A stretch of 64,000 nucleotides of DNA, from assembly GCF_016526145.1 (NCBI RefSeq), contig NZ_JADDUE010000008.1, positions 1 through 64,000 of the forward strand. Reading direction: 5' to 3'. This document shows positions 50,571 through 58,938 of the stretch, in pieces. The DNA comes from Saccharopolyspora galaxeae. GTDB lineage: Bacteria > Actinomycetota > Actinomycetes > Mycobacteriales > Pseudonocardiaceae. The translations under genes were made by a program, and so were the position numbers. A model generated the notes under the pieces. It searched no databases. It worked only from the letters and a program-made list of their open reading frames with translations, and had not been told where the DNA came from. The stretch's first letter is position 1. Every line of letters starts with the position of its first letter.

Positions 50571-52294
50571 CACGACTGTTCAACGATCCGGGCGCGTTCG
50601 CCGCGGAAATGCTGAACGGCTTCGCGACCGCCCAGCAGCACCGGCTCCGCCAGGTCTCCGGCGGAGTGATCCGGCGCGGGCAGACCCCGCCAGGCCGGGT
50701 CGCCGTGGTGATCGGCGGCGGCTCCGGGCACTACCCCGCGTTCGGCGGCCTGGTCGGGCCCGGGCTGGCGCACGGGGCGGCGATGGGCAACCTGTTCGCC
50801 TCGCCGTCGGCCAGGCAGGTCCACTCGGTGGCCGCCTCGGCGGACAACGGCGGCGGAGTGCTGCTGTGCTACGGCAATTACGCGGGCGACGTGCTGCACT
50901 TCGGGCTCGCCGAGCAGCGGCTGATCGGCGACGGAATCGGCTGCCGCACGGTCGTGGTCACCGACGACGTCTCCAGCGCGGAACCGTCCGATGTGGACCG
51001 GCGTCGTGGCGTGGCCGGGGATCTCGTGGTGTTCAAGGCCGCCGCCGCTGCCGCCGAGGAAGGCTACGGCCTCGACGAGGTCGCCCGGGTCGCCGCGCAC
51101 GCCAACGCCCGCACCCGATCCTTCGGCGTGGCCTTCGGCGGGTGCACGTTGCCCGGCGCTGACCAGCCGCTGTTCACCGTCGGCGACGGAAAAATGGCCG
51201 TGGGCATGGGAATTCACGGGGAGCCCGGCATCGACGAGCAGGAAGTCCCCACCGCCGACGGGCTGGCCGAGCTGTTCGTGCAGAAGGTGCTCGCGGAAGT
51301 GCCCGAGGGGGTCGGGCAGGTCGCCGGCAGCCGGGTCGCGGTGCTGCTCAACGGACTCGGGTCGGTGAAGTACGAAGAGCTGTTCGTGGTCTACCGGCGG
51401 GTGGCCGAGTTGCTGGCCGAAGCCGGGCTGGTGGTCGTCGAACCGGAGGTCGGCGAGCTGGTGACCAGCTTCGACATGGCCGGGGCCTCGCTCACGCTGT
51501 GCTGGCTGGACGACGAGCTGGAGCGGTTCTGGCGCGCGCCCGCCGACTCCCCCGCCTACCGCAAGCTCCCGGCTGCCGAAGACGGTCCGGAGTCCGCGCA
51601 GGCCGCGCTGGAGCTCGAAGAGATTCCGCGCGCTTCGGCGGAATCCCGCGCCGCGGCGGTGCGGGTGCTGGCCGCCCTGGAGACCGTCAAATCCACTGTG
51701 GACGACAATGCCGCGGAGCTGGGCCGGATCGACGCGGTCGCGGGCGACGGCGACCACGGCATCGGGATGCAGCGCGGCGCGGAAGCCGCGGTGCTGGCCG
51801 CGCGGGAAGCCGCCGCGGGCGGAGCGGGCGCTGGCACCCTGCTCGGCCGGGCCGCCGACGAATGGGCCGATCAGGCTGGCGGGACTTCAGGAGCGCTGTG
51901 GGGTGCGGCGCTGCGCGCGCTGGGAGCCGAGTTCGGCGACGATTCCGCACTCTCCGCGCAGAGCATCGCAGCAGGTGTACGAGCCGCCAAGGACGCGGTG
52001 ATCCGCCTCGGGCAGGCGCAGCTCGGCGACAAGACGTTGGTCGACGCGCTGGTGCCGTTCGCCGATGAGCTGGAACGCGCGCTCGCCGCCGGATCGTCGC
52101 TGACGACCGCTTCGGGGCTGGCCGCGACCGCCGCGCAACAGGCAGCGGAGGCGACCGCTTCGCTGCGCCCGCAGCTCGGCCGCGCCCGGCCGCTGGCGGA
52201 GCGGAGCCTCGGCACGCCCGACCCGGGTGCGGTGTCGCTGGCGCTGATCGTGCGCTCGGTGCAGGCCGAGCTCAGCGCGGGAGCAGGCGCATGA
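50567..52294 (+). CDS. lerK: DhaK-DhaL fused kinase, predicted L-erythrulose kinase
   Basis: The 575-residue protein joins a DhaK domain (GGGSGHYPAFGG at 50-61, GMGIHGEPG near 217 with the His that binds the ketose covalently) to a DhaL domain (AGDGDHGIGMQ near 393 with the ADP-magnesium Asp cluster). It is therefore a single-chain ATP-dependent kinase of the dihydroxyacetone kinase family. LerK and DerK in mycobacteria are such fusions acting on L- or D-erythrulose. The neighbours (erythrulose-phosphate isomerase, decarboxylase and oxidoisomerase families) favour L-erythrulose. The symbol is an inference from context. Confidence 0.78.
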   Translation: MTRLFNDPGAFAAEMLNGFATAQQHRLRQVSGGVIRRGQTPPGRVAVVIGGGSGHYPAFGGLVGPGLAHGAAMGNLFASPSARQVHSVAASADNGGGVLLCYGNYAGDVLHFGLAEQRLIGDGIGCRTVVVTDDVSSAEPSDVDRRRGVAGDLVVFKAAAAAAEEGYGLDEVARVAAHANARTRSFGVAFGGCTLPGADQPLFTVGDGKMAVGMGIHGEPGIDEQEVPTADGLAELFVQKVLAEVPEGVGQVAGSRVAVLLNGLGSVKYEELFVVYRRVAELLAEAGLVVVEPEVGELVTSFDMAGASLTLCWLDDELERFWRAPADSPAYRKLPAAEDGPESAQAALELEEIPRASAESRAAAVRVLAALETVKSTVDDNAAELGRIDAVAGDGDHGIGMQRGAEAAVLAAREAAAGGAGAGTLLGRAADEWADQAGGTSGALWGAALRALGAEFGDDSALSAQSIAAGVRAAKDAVIRLGQAQLGDKTLVDALVPFADELERALAAGSSLTTASGLAATAAQQAAEATASLRPQLGRARPLAERSLGTPDPGAVSLALIVRSVQAELSAGAGA

Positions 52295-52362
52295 GCACCG
52301 AGCACGAAAAAGCCCGCGCACTGCGGGAAATCGCCGAGGACGAATGCGAGCAGAACCGATGA
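52291..52362 (+). CDS. 23-residue peptide between kinase and isomerase genes
   Basis: ATG 52291 overlaps the kinase stop as ATGA, and its TGA overlaps the isomerase ATG the same way. The peptide (MSTEHEKARALREIAEDECE, then QNR) is charged and helical with one Cys. All other junctions in this operon are also ATGA, so the pattern would be broken without it. It may be a real small subunit, or a spacer whose translation keeps ribosomes coupled to the isomerase start. No homologue is known to me. Confidence 0.5.
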   Translation: MSTEHEKARALREIAEDECEQNR

Positions 52363-53117
52363 CCCGGCTGATCGGCACCAGCCTGAAGATGTACTTCGGC
52401 CACCAGCGCACGCTGCGGTATTGCACCGAGATCGCAGAGATCGCCGGGCGGCACCCGGCGGTCCGCGAGTCGGCGGCCGAGCTGTTCGTGCTGCCTTCGT
52501 TCCCTGCGCTCGCCCCGGCCGTGCAGCGCTGCCAGGAGACGCCGGTGGCCATCGGCGCCCAGGACCTGTTCTGGGAGGACGAAGGGGCCTACACCGGCGA
52601 GGTCAGCGGTGCGGAGCTGCGCGAAATGGGCTGCCGCTACGCGGAGGTCGGCCACGCAGAGCGGCGCCGGATCTTCGGCGAGGACGAGCAGGTGATCGCC
52701 GGCAAGACCGCGGCCGCGCTGCGCAACGGGCTGACTCCGGTGCTGTGCCTGGGAGAGGAGGACCGCGGCGAACCGGCGCGGGCGATCCGGACCTGCCGTG
52801 CGCAGCTCGACTCGGCGCTGCACGCCGCCCGCTCGGACGGCGTGCTCGGCCCGATCGTCGTGGCCTACGAGCCGCAGTGGGCGATCGGCGCCGCCGAGCC
52901 CGCGTCGCCGGAGTTCATCGGCGAGGTCTGCGCGGCGCTGCGCGCCGGTGTCGCGGCGGACCCGGCGCTGAGCGGCAGCCGGGTGATCTACGGCGGCAGC
53001 GCCAAGCCGGGGCTGCTGACCGCGCTGGGCGATTCGGTGGACGGGTTGTTCCTCGGCCGCTTCGCGCACGATCCGCGGGCGTTCGAGCAGATCCTGGACG
53101 AGGTGTCCGCACCATGA
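52359..53117 (+). CDS. lerI: Triosephosphate isomerase homologue, predicted L-erythrulose-1-phosphate isomerase
   Basis: The 252-residue protein has the TIM catalytic set: Lys in GTSLKMYF near 11, His in VGHAERR near 95, Glu in YEPQWAIG near 169 and the phosphate loop GGSAKPG near 209. The start ATG at 52359 places Lys where TIM has it; an ATG five codons earlier is less likely. As the housekeeping tpiA is normally in the glycolytic operon, this paralogue beside an erythrulose kinase best fits LerI/EryH, which turns L-erythrulose 1-phosphate into D-erythrulose 4-phosphate. The next gene overlaps by ATGA. Confidence 0.8.
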   Translation: MTRLIGTSLKMYFGHQRTLRYCTEIAEIAGRHPAVRESAAELFVLPSFPALAPAVQRCQETPVAIGAQDLFWEDEGAYTGEVSGAELREMGCRYAEVGHAERRRIFGEDEQVIAGKTAAALRNGLTPVLCLGEEDRGEPARAIRTCRAQLDSALHAARSDGVLGPIVVAYEPQWAIGAAEPASPEFIGEVCAALRAGVAADPALSGSRVIYGGSAKPGLLTALGDSVDGLFLGRFAHDPRAFEQILDEVSAP

Positions 53118-53914
53118 CGATCGGGCTGAGCACCTACGCCTACTTCTGGCAGTGGTCCGAGCACGCGCCGGAACCGCTGTCGCTGACCGGCATGCTCGCC
53201 GACACCGCCCGGCACGGGGTGTCGCTGTTCCAGATCTGCGACTACCCGCCGCTGGAGTCGATGTCCGGCGAGCAGCTGCGGGCGGTGCGCGCGACCGCCG
53301 ACCGGCTCGGCGTCGAACTGGAACTGGGCACCCGCGGCCTGCAACCCGAACACCTGCGGCGGTTCCTGCAACTCGCCGAGCTGCTGGGAGCGCGGCTGGT
53401 GCGCTCGATGATGCACACCGCGGACGACAAGCCGGACCTGGACGAGGCCGAACGCAGGCTCCGCGAGGTATTGCCCGAGTACGCGGCCGCGGGCGTGACG
53501 ATCGCGCTGGAGACCTACGAGCAGGTGCCCACCGGCACGCTGGTCGAGCTCGTCGAGCGCGTCGGCGATCCGCACCTGGGCATCTGCCTCGACCCGGCCA
53601 ACGTGGTCGCCGCGCTGGAACACCCGGCCTCGGTGGTGGAAAGCACCGCCGCGCACGTGCGGAACGTGCACGTCAAGGACTTCGAGTTCGTCCGGTCGCC
53701 GGGCTGGGTGGGCTTCTCGCTGATCGGCGCACCGCTGGGCGACGGGCTGCTGGACCGCGAACACCTGCTGCGGCAGGTGCGCCCGCAAGACCGCGGCATC
53801 AACGAGGTCATCGAGCACTGGCTGCCCTGGCAGGGCGATGCGCACACGACCTGCGCGGTCGAACGCGAGTGGACCGCGCACAACCTGGAGCACCTGAGGA
53901 GGCAGCGGGCATGA
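53114..53914 (+). CDS. oiaC: Sugar-phosphate isomerase-like TIM barrel, predicted 3-oxo-isoapionate decarboxylase
   Basis: The 266-residue protein is an AP-endonuclease-2-type barrel with candidate metal ligands Glu in ALETYEQ, Asp in CLDPANVV, His in VHVKDFEF and Glu in VEREWTA. Such barrels include isomerases and, in apiose catabolism, the OiaC decarboxylase that yields L-erythrulose from 3-oxo-isoapionate. Between a predicted L-erythrulose branch and an ApnO-like dehydrogenase, that role fits. A hydroxypyruvate-isomerase-like role is the alternative. ATGA overlaps on both sides. Confidence 0.62.
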   Translation: MTIGLSTYAYFWQWSEHAPEPLSLTGMLADTARHGVSLFQICDYPPLESMSGEQLRAVRATADRLGVELELGTRGLQPEHLRRFLQLAELLGARLVRSMMHTADDKPDLDEAERRLREVLPEYAAAGVTIALETYEQVPTGTLVELVERVGDPHLGICLDPANVVAALEHPASVVESTAAHVRNVHVKDFEFVRSPGWVGFSLIGAPLGDGLLDREHLLRQVRPQDRGINEVIEHWLPWQGDAHTTCAVEREWTAHNLEHLRRQRA

Positions 53915-54765
53915 CCGAGCAGTTGACCATCGCCGTGATCGGGGCCGGCGGCAAGATGGGGATGCGGGTGTCGGACAACCTGCAGCGCACCGAGCACACC
54001 GTGTACTACAGCGAGAACTCCCCCGCCGGGCAGCAGCGGGTCACCGGCGCGGGCCGGGAGGTGACCGGGACCGCGGTCGCGATCAAGGACGCCGATGTGG
54101 TGATCCTGGCGGTGCCGGACACGGTGCTCGGCGCGGTCTCCGAGCAGGTCGTTCCGCAGCTCAAGACCGGCTCGGTGCTGGTCACCCTGGATCCGGCCGC
54201 GGCGTACGCGAACCTGCTCGCCGAGCGCGACGACCTCGCGTACGTGGTCGCGCACCCGTGCCACCCCTCGGTGTTCCTGCAGCGCAAGACTCCGGAGGAA
54301 CTGGCGGACACCTTCGGCGGCATCGCCGCGCCGCAGGATGTCGTCGCCGCGATCGAGTCCGGCGACGAGCAGCACCGGGCCGTCGCGGAATCGGTGATCC
54401 GCGCGATGTACGCGCCGGTGCTCGACGTGCACTGGGTGACCGTCAAGCAGCTGGCCTACCTGGAGCCCACGCTGGTGGAGACGGTGGCCTGCATGGTCGG
54501 CGACCTGTTGCGGGAAGCGCTGCACGAGACGGTGCACACCGTCGGCGTCCCGGAGCCCGCCGCGCGGGCGATGCTGCTGGGGCACACCCAGGTCGCGCTG
54601 GCCAACACGCTCAAGGGCGACAACCCGTTCTCGGACGCCTGCAAGATCGCGATGGACTACGGCCGGGAGAGCATCGTCAAGGACGACTGGAAGAAGATCT
54701 TCGACGATGCCGAGCTGGACGCGGTGATCACCCGGATGCTCCGGTTGGAGCGCATCGAGCGCTGA
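53911..54765 (+). CDS. apnO: NAD-binding dehydrogenase, predicted D-apionate oxidoisomerase
   Basis: The 284-residue protein has a Rossmann start (AVIGAGGKMGMRVSDNL at 8-24), DADVVILAVPDT, LVTLDPAAAYA, AHPCHPSVF and a helical C-terminal half of the phosphogluconate-dehydrogenase-like type. The HPCHP motif and size fit the ApnO family, which oxidises and rearranges D-apionate to 3-oxo-isoapionate. It is last in the operon and overlaps the preceding gene by ATGA. The last step to D-erythrose 4-phosphate (an RpiB-like isomerase) is not present here. Confidence 0.62.
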   Translation: MTEQLTIAVIGAGGKMGMRVSDNLQRTEHTVYYSENSPAGQQRVTGAGREVTGTAVAIKDADVVILAVPDTVLGAVSEQVVPQLKTGSVLVTLDPAAAYANLLAERDDLAYVVAHPCHPSVFLQRKTPEELADTFGGIAAPQDVVAAIESGDEQHRAVAESVIRAMYAPVLDVHWVTVKQLAYLEPTLVETVACMVGDLLREALHETVHTVGVPEPAARAMLLGHTQVALANTLKGDNPFSDACKIAMDYGRESIVKDDWKKIFDDAELDAVITRMLRLERIER

Positions 54766-54837
54766 GCGCGGGCAGCCGTGCCTGCTCGGTGCACCACGCC
54801 ACGATGCGGAACGCCTCGACGGCGGCCCGCGGCGGGT

Positions 54838-54850
54838 TAACCTCGGCTGC
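54838..54850 (+). promoter_or_regulatory. Leaderless promoter box of the acyl-CoA dehydrogenase-like gene
   Basis: TAACCT at 54838-54843 is followed by 7 bases and then the GTG start at 54851. No Shine-Dalgarno is present. Confidence 0.5.
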
Positions 54851-55885
54851 GTGGTTACCGTGCAGCGGGCGCAAGCCCTGGCCGACGACGTGCTGTTCCC
54901 GGACGCGTCCACAGTGGATGCAGAGGGCGTCGTTCCGCGCAGGCATTTCGACCTGCTCGCCGCGGAGGGCTTCTACGGCCTGGCGGCTCCGGCCGAGCAC
55001 GGCGGGCCGGAGATCACCCTCGCCGAGCGTTCCCTGATCTTCGAGGCGTTCGCCGGTGGCTGCTTCGCGACCGCGTTCACCTGGGCGCAGCACCAAGGCG
55101 TGGTGCGCGGGCTGGCCACCACGGACCGCTCGGAGCTGCGGGAACGCCACCTCGCCGATGCGGTGCGCGGGAAGTTGCGCGGCGGTGTCTCGTTCGCCGG
55201 GGCGATCCCGCAGCCGCCGCGGCTGCACGCCACCCCGGTCGACGGCGGCTACCGGCTCGACGGCGAAGCGCCGTTCGTCACCGGCTGGGGGCTGGTGGAC
55301 GTGCTGCGGCTGTCGGCCCGGCACGGCGAAATGGTCGTCGACGGACTCATCGACGCCGCTCCCGCCACCGGCATCCGGGTCGAACCGCTGACTCTGGTGG
55401 CAGCGCAGGCATCGTCGACCGTGCGGCTGTTCTTCGACGGCTACCACCTGCCGACCGAGCGGGTGCTCGACGAGGTCCCGCTGGCCGACGTGCTGGCCGC
55501 GCAGTCCGCGAGCGCGCGGCTCAACGGCGCCATGCCGCTCGGGCTGGCGGGCCGCTGCACCAGGCTGATCGCCGAGGCGGGACGCCCGGTGGCCGCCGAC
55601 CGGCTCGAGGCGGAGCGGGACGCGGTGCGCGAGCAGCTCGATGCCGCTTTCGCCGAAAGCACCGCCTCCGGCGACGACTCCACGATCGCCGCGGCCAGAG
55701 CCGACGCCGCTGAGCTGGCGTTGCGCGCGGCAGGTGGGGTCGTCACCGCCGCGGGCAGTTCCGCGCTGCTGGCGGGCGCGCACGGCCAGCGGCTGGTGCG
55801 GGAGGCCACCTTCACGCTCGTCGCGGCGTCCCGACCGGCGATCAAGGACGGCATCCTGACGCGGCTGGCGGGCGATTCGGGGTGA
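54851..55885 (+). CDS. Acyl-CoA dehydrogenase family protein
   Basis: The 344-residue protein has the N-terminal helical domain (LLAAEGFYGLAAPAEHGGPE), the FATAFTWAQHQG helix, the beta domain with YRLDGEAPFVTGWG (core DGEAPFVTGWG), and a helical C-terminal domain with SARLNGAMPLGLAG. Two features depart from true dehydrogenases: it is about 40 residues short, and no clear catalytic Glu is visible in the C-terminal domain, so it may be a flavin monooxygenase-type relative or a non-CoA enzyme. The start is GTG 54851, probably leaderless. It follows the apionate operon by 85 bases. Confidence 0.78.
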   Translation: MVTVQRAQALADDVLFPDASTVDAEGVVPRRHFDLLAAEGFYGLAAPAEHGGPEITLAERSLIFEAFAGGCFATAFTWAQHQGVVRGLATTDRSELRERHLADAVRGKLRGGVSFAGAIPQPPRLHATPVDGGYRLDGEAPFVTGWGLVDVLRLSARHGEMVVDGLIDAAPATGIRVEPLTLVAAQASSTVRLFFDGYHLPTERVLDEVPLADVLAAQSASARLNGAMPLGLAGRCTRLIAEAGRPVAADRLEAERDAVREQLDAAFAESTASGDDSTIAAARADAAELALRAAGGVVTAAGSSALLAGAHGQRLVREATFTLVAASRPAIKDGILTRLAGDSG

Positions 55886-56023
55886 TCTCCACGCATCGCC
55901 GGGTTTCCTGACCGTTCCCCACGGCGGTTCGTCCGGTGCGCGTCGCCGACAACCGCGACGGCCGCAGGTGTCCGACACCCGGCACGGCGGAATCGCCCGA
56001 GTCGTCCACTGTGGACGTACGGG

Positions 56024-57157
56024 CTACCGCCGGTGCTCGTCGGCGATGCTCGCCAGCACCTCGACCGCGTCCGACCAGGCCTGCTCGTCCAGCCCGGCAT
56101 GGGTGGTGATCCGCAGCCGCGAGATCCCGTCCGGCACCGACGGCGGCCGGAAGCAGCCCACCCGGACTCCGCGAGCGCGCGCCGCTGCCTGCGCGGCGAC
56201 CGAGACCTGCGGCGACGGCATCGGCACCGAGAGCACCGCGCCCGCCGACGACCGCACGCCGAGCCGCTCGGCCAGCTCGCCACTGCGCCGGTGGATCCAT
56301 GACGGGAGGTCCGGCCGCTCCCGCAGCACGCGCAGCGCGGCCTGCGCACCCGCGGCGGGAGCCGGTGCCAGGCCGGTGTCGAAGATGAACGGGCGGGCGA
56401 CGTTCGTGACGTGATCGATCAGCGCGACCGAGCCGAGCACCGCACCGCCCATCGCGCCGAGCGACTTGGACATCGTCGCGGTCACCACCACCTGCGGATT
56501 CCCGGCGAGGCCCTGCGCATGCACCAGCCCGCGACCGCCGGGCCCGGCGACACCGAGCCCGTGCGCCTCATCCACGACCAGCAGCGCGTCGTGCTCGGCG
56601 CAGACCGCGGCCAGGTCCGCGAGCGGCGCCGCGTCGCCGAGCACCGAGAAGACCGACTCGGTCAGCACGATCGCGCGCCGGTCACCGGCCTCGGCCACTG
56701 CGGCCCGGACCGCGGCGACGTCGTTGTGCGGGACCACCTCGATCGCCGCCCGGGACAGCCGCGCCGCGTCGATCAGCGAGGCGTGCACGTGCGCGTCGGA
56801 GACGATCAGCGTCTGCTTGTCCGCCAGCGCGGTCACCGCGGAGAGGTTGGCGTGGTATCCGGTCGAGAAGACCAGCGCAGCCTCGCGTCCGGTGAACTCG
56901 GCGAGTTCGCGCTCCAGCTCGGCGTGCAGCGTGGTCGTACCGGTGACCAGGCGGGAGGCGCCGGCGCCCGCACCCCACTCCAGTACCGCGTCCGCGGCCG
57001 CCCGGCATACCTCGGGATGGCGGCTCAACCCGAGGTAGTCGTTGCCCGCGAGGTCGATGAAGTCTTCGTCGGCCGCCCGCGGCCGCAACGTGCGCTGCAA
57101 ACCGGCGTCCTCGCGCACGCTGCGCCGCTCGGCCAACCATTGCGGCCAGCCGTTCAT
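56024..57157 (-). CDS. bioF: 8-amino-7-oxononanoate synthase
   Basis: The 377-residue protein is a PLP-dependent alpha-oxoamine synthase with DLAGNDYLGLSRHPEV near 36, GTTTLHAELE, DEAHGLGVAGPGGRG near 197 and the PLP lysine in TATMSKSLGAMGG near 230. It condenses pimeloyl-ACP or -CoA with alanine, the first ring-building step of biotin synthesis. Its ATG lies 3 bases after the bioB stop. bioA and bioD are not in the window. The 138-bp gap before it contains no gene. Confidence 0.93.
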   Translation of the reverse strand: MNGWPQWLAERRSVREDAGLQRTLRPRAADEDFIDLAGNDYLGLSRHPEVCRAAADAVLEWGAGAGASRLVTGTTTLHAELERELAEFTGREAALVFSTGYHANLSAVTALADKQTLIVSDAHVHASLIDAARLSRAAIEVVPHNDVAAVRAAVAEAGDRRAIVLTESVFSVLGDAAPLADLAAVCAEHDALLVVDEAHGLGVAGPGGRGLVHAQGLAGNPQVVVTATMSKSLGAMGGAVLGSVALIDHVTNVARPFIFDTGLAPAPAAGAQAALRVLRERPDLPSWIHRRSGELAERLGVRSSAGAVLSVPMPSPQVSVAAQAAARARGVRVGCFRPPSVPDGISRLRITTHAGLDEQAWSDAVEVLASIADEHRR

Positions 57158-57160
57158 CGG

Positions 57161-58228
57161 TCAGGCGTTGGGCACCACGGCGGTGCCCGCCCCGCGGCGG
57201 CGGATCGCCGGATCGACCGGAGCTGCGGACCGCTGGGCCAAGTCCTCCTCGGATCCGAGCACGACGAAACCGTTGTCCCGGATCATCTCCAGGTCCGCCT
57301 TGGCCTCCTGGCCCTCCGAGGTGAGGTAGTCCCCGAGGAAGATCGAGTTGGCGACGTGCAGCGCGATCGATTGCAGCGAGCGCAGGTGCATCTCGCGGCC
57401 GCCCGCGATCCGCACCTCCCGGTCCGGGCAGACGAACCGCGCCATCGCCAGGATCTTCACGCAGTGCGCGGGCGTGAGCTCCCAGGTGTTCTCGAACGGG
57501 GTCCCGTCGAACGGCATCAGGAAGTTGACCGGGATCGAGTCGGAATCCAGCTCCCGCAACGCGAACACCGCCTCGACCAGCTGCTCGTCGGTCTCCCCCA
57601 GCCCGGCGATCAGACCGGAGCACGGCGAGAGGCCCGCTGCCTTCGCCTTCTCAACGGTGTCCACGCGGTCGGCGTAGGTGTGCGTCTGCACGATGTTCGC
57701 GTGGTTGCTCTCCGCGGTGTTGATGTTGTGGTTGTAGGCGTCCACACCGGACTCCTTGAGGCGCTCGGCCTGCTCGTCCTTCAGGAAGCCGAGGCAGGCG
57801 CAGACCTCCACATCGGGGTGCTCGCCCTTGAGCGCGCCGACCATCTCGGCGACCTTGTCGATGTCCCGATTGGACGGTCCGCGGCCGGAGGCGACCAGGC
57901 ACACCCGGCCCGCTCCGCCCTGCAACCCGGCCCCGGCCTGCTGCAACGCCTCGTCGGTGGACAGCCACGAGTACTTCAGGATCGGCGCGTCCGAGCCGAG
58001 CGCCTGCGAGCAGTAGTTGCAGTTCTCCGGGCACATCCCGGATTTCAGGTTGACCAGGTAGTTCACCTTCACCGTGTTGCCGAAGTGCGCGCGGCGCAGC
58101 CGGCCCGCCGCGGCCACCACGGACATCAGTTCGGCGTCGTCGGCACGCAGCACCGCGAGCGCATCTTCGGGCGTGGCGGGGGTTCCGCCGAGGACGCCAT
58201 CGGCGAGCTGCTGGAAGGTGGCGCGCAT
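57161..58228 (-). CDS. bioB: Biotin synthase
   Basis: The 355-residue radical SAM protein has CPENCNYC with Cys66, Cys70 and Cys73 that bind the 4Fe-4S cluster, then [15 protein letters not shown] and YNHNINTAE. The second cluster ligands occur as the further Cys residues and the Arg in VRIAGGRE. It inserts sulfur into dethiobiotin. It heads the bioB-bioF unit and is divergent from the TetR-type repressor across a twin operator. Confidence 0.95.
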   Translation of the reverse strand: MRATFQQLADGVLGGTPATPEDALAVLRADDAELMSVVAAAGRLRRAHFGNTVKVNYLVNLKSGMCPENCNYCSQALGSDAPILKYSWLSTDEALQQAGAGLQGGAGRVCLVASGRGPSNRDIDKVAEMVGALKGEHPDVEVCACLGFLKDEQAERLKESGVDAYNHNINTAESNHANIVQTHTYADRVDTVEKAKAAGLSPCSGLIAGLGETDEQLVEAVFALRELDSDSIPVNFLMPFDGTPFENTWELTPAHCVKILAMARFVCPDREVRIAGGREMHLRSLQSIALHVANSIFLGDYLTSEGQEAKADLEMIRDNGFVVLGSEEDLAQRSAAPVDPAIRRRGAGTAVVPNA

Positions 58229-58258
58229 CGCTTCTCCCGGTGTCGGAGGACAGCAACC

Positions 58259-58286
58259 TGAACAGCGTTCAGCTGAACGGTGTTCA
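58259..58286. promoter_or_regulatory. Twin BioQ operator TGAAC-N3-GTTCA
   Basis: TGAAC-N3-GTTCA occurs at 58259-58271 and again at 58274-58286. It is the BioQ site type known from mycobacteria and corynebacteria. It lies 31 bases from the bioB start and 44 from the regulator start, so one repressor could shut off both directions. Confidence 0.85.
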
Positions 58287-58329
58287 GGGTAGGATGGCGG
58301 GATCGACCGGTCAACCGGGGAGGGTTCGG

Positions 58330-58884
58330 GTGCGCTACCACCGCAGCGACGTCGTGGACCGCGCGATCGCGGTGCTGGACGAATACGGCCTGGAATCGCT
58401 GACGATGCGCCGGCTCGCCACCGAGCTCGGCGTGCAACCGAGCGCGCTGTACCACCACGTGCCGAACAAGCAGACGCTGCTGACCGCAGTCGCCGACGAG
58501 ATCGTGGCCCGGGGCAAGCGGCCGCGGCGGGCCGAGGAGTGGGACCGGCGCGTGGTCGAGCTCTGCGGCGAGCTGCGGGACGCGATGCTCGCCTACCGGG
58601 ACGGCGCCGAAGTGGTGCTCACCGCGCACACCTTCGGGCTCGGCGCCGGCGAGCCCGCGGGCCAGCTGCGCGCGGCGCTGCGCGACGGTGGCCTTCCGCA
58701 GGACGTGGTCGACGTCGCCACTCGCGCCCTGCTGCACCTCGTGTTCGGGCACACCGCGGAGGAGCAGACCGCGCTGCAGGCCGCCAGCGCCGGGGCGATC
58801 GACCGGGAACCCGCCAGGGCGTCCGACTTCGAGCAGGGCCTCGAACTCGTGCTGGACGGCCTGCGCTCCCGGGTGAACGGTTAG
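58330..58884 (+). CDS. bioQ: TetR-family repressor of biotin synthesis, BioQ-like
   Basis: I choose the GTG at 58330, which has GGGGAGGG in front; a longer frame opening at 58240 would run through the operator and is rejected. The 184-residue protein has the [31 protein letters not shown], cited by its core [12 protein letters not shown], and a C-terminal TetR_C domain. Divergence from bioB and the twin TGAAC-N3-GTTCA site support a BioQ role. An ATG at 58294 is an alternative start. Confidence 0.85.
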   Translation: MRYHRSDVVDRAIAVLDEYGLESLTMRRLATELGVQPSALYHHVPNKQTLLTAVADEIVARGKRPRRAEEWDRRVVELCGELRDAMLAYRDGAEVVLTAHTFGLGAGEPAGQLRAALRDGGLPQDVVDVATRALLHLVFGHTAEEQTALQAASAGAIDREPARASDFEQGLELVLDGLRSRVNG

Positions 58885-58894
58885 CGAGGAGTCA

Positions 58895-58931
58895 CCCTCG
58901 TCGCTCCGGCGCGCGACCGGAGCGACGAGGG
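58895..58931. terminator. Two-way terminator
   Basis: A perfect 15-bp stem (58895-58909 with 58917-58931) with a 7-base loop fills the 54-bp gap between the bioQ and alcohol dehydrogenase stop codons. Confidence 0.88.
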
Positions 58932-58938
58932 CCCGAGA

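Noticed and set aside
52359-53117. Glycolytic triosephosphate isomerase (tpiA)
   Set aside because: Active-site residues are shared, but it lies in a sugar-acid operon next to an erythrulose-type kinase, away from gap and pgk.
58240-58329. N-terminal extension of the BioQ-like repressor
   Set aside because: It would be encoded by the operator itself; a GTG with a strong ribosome site lies at 58330.
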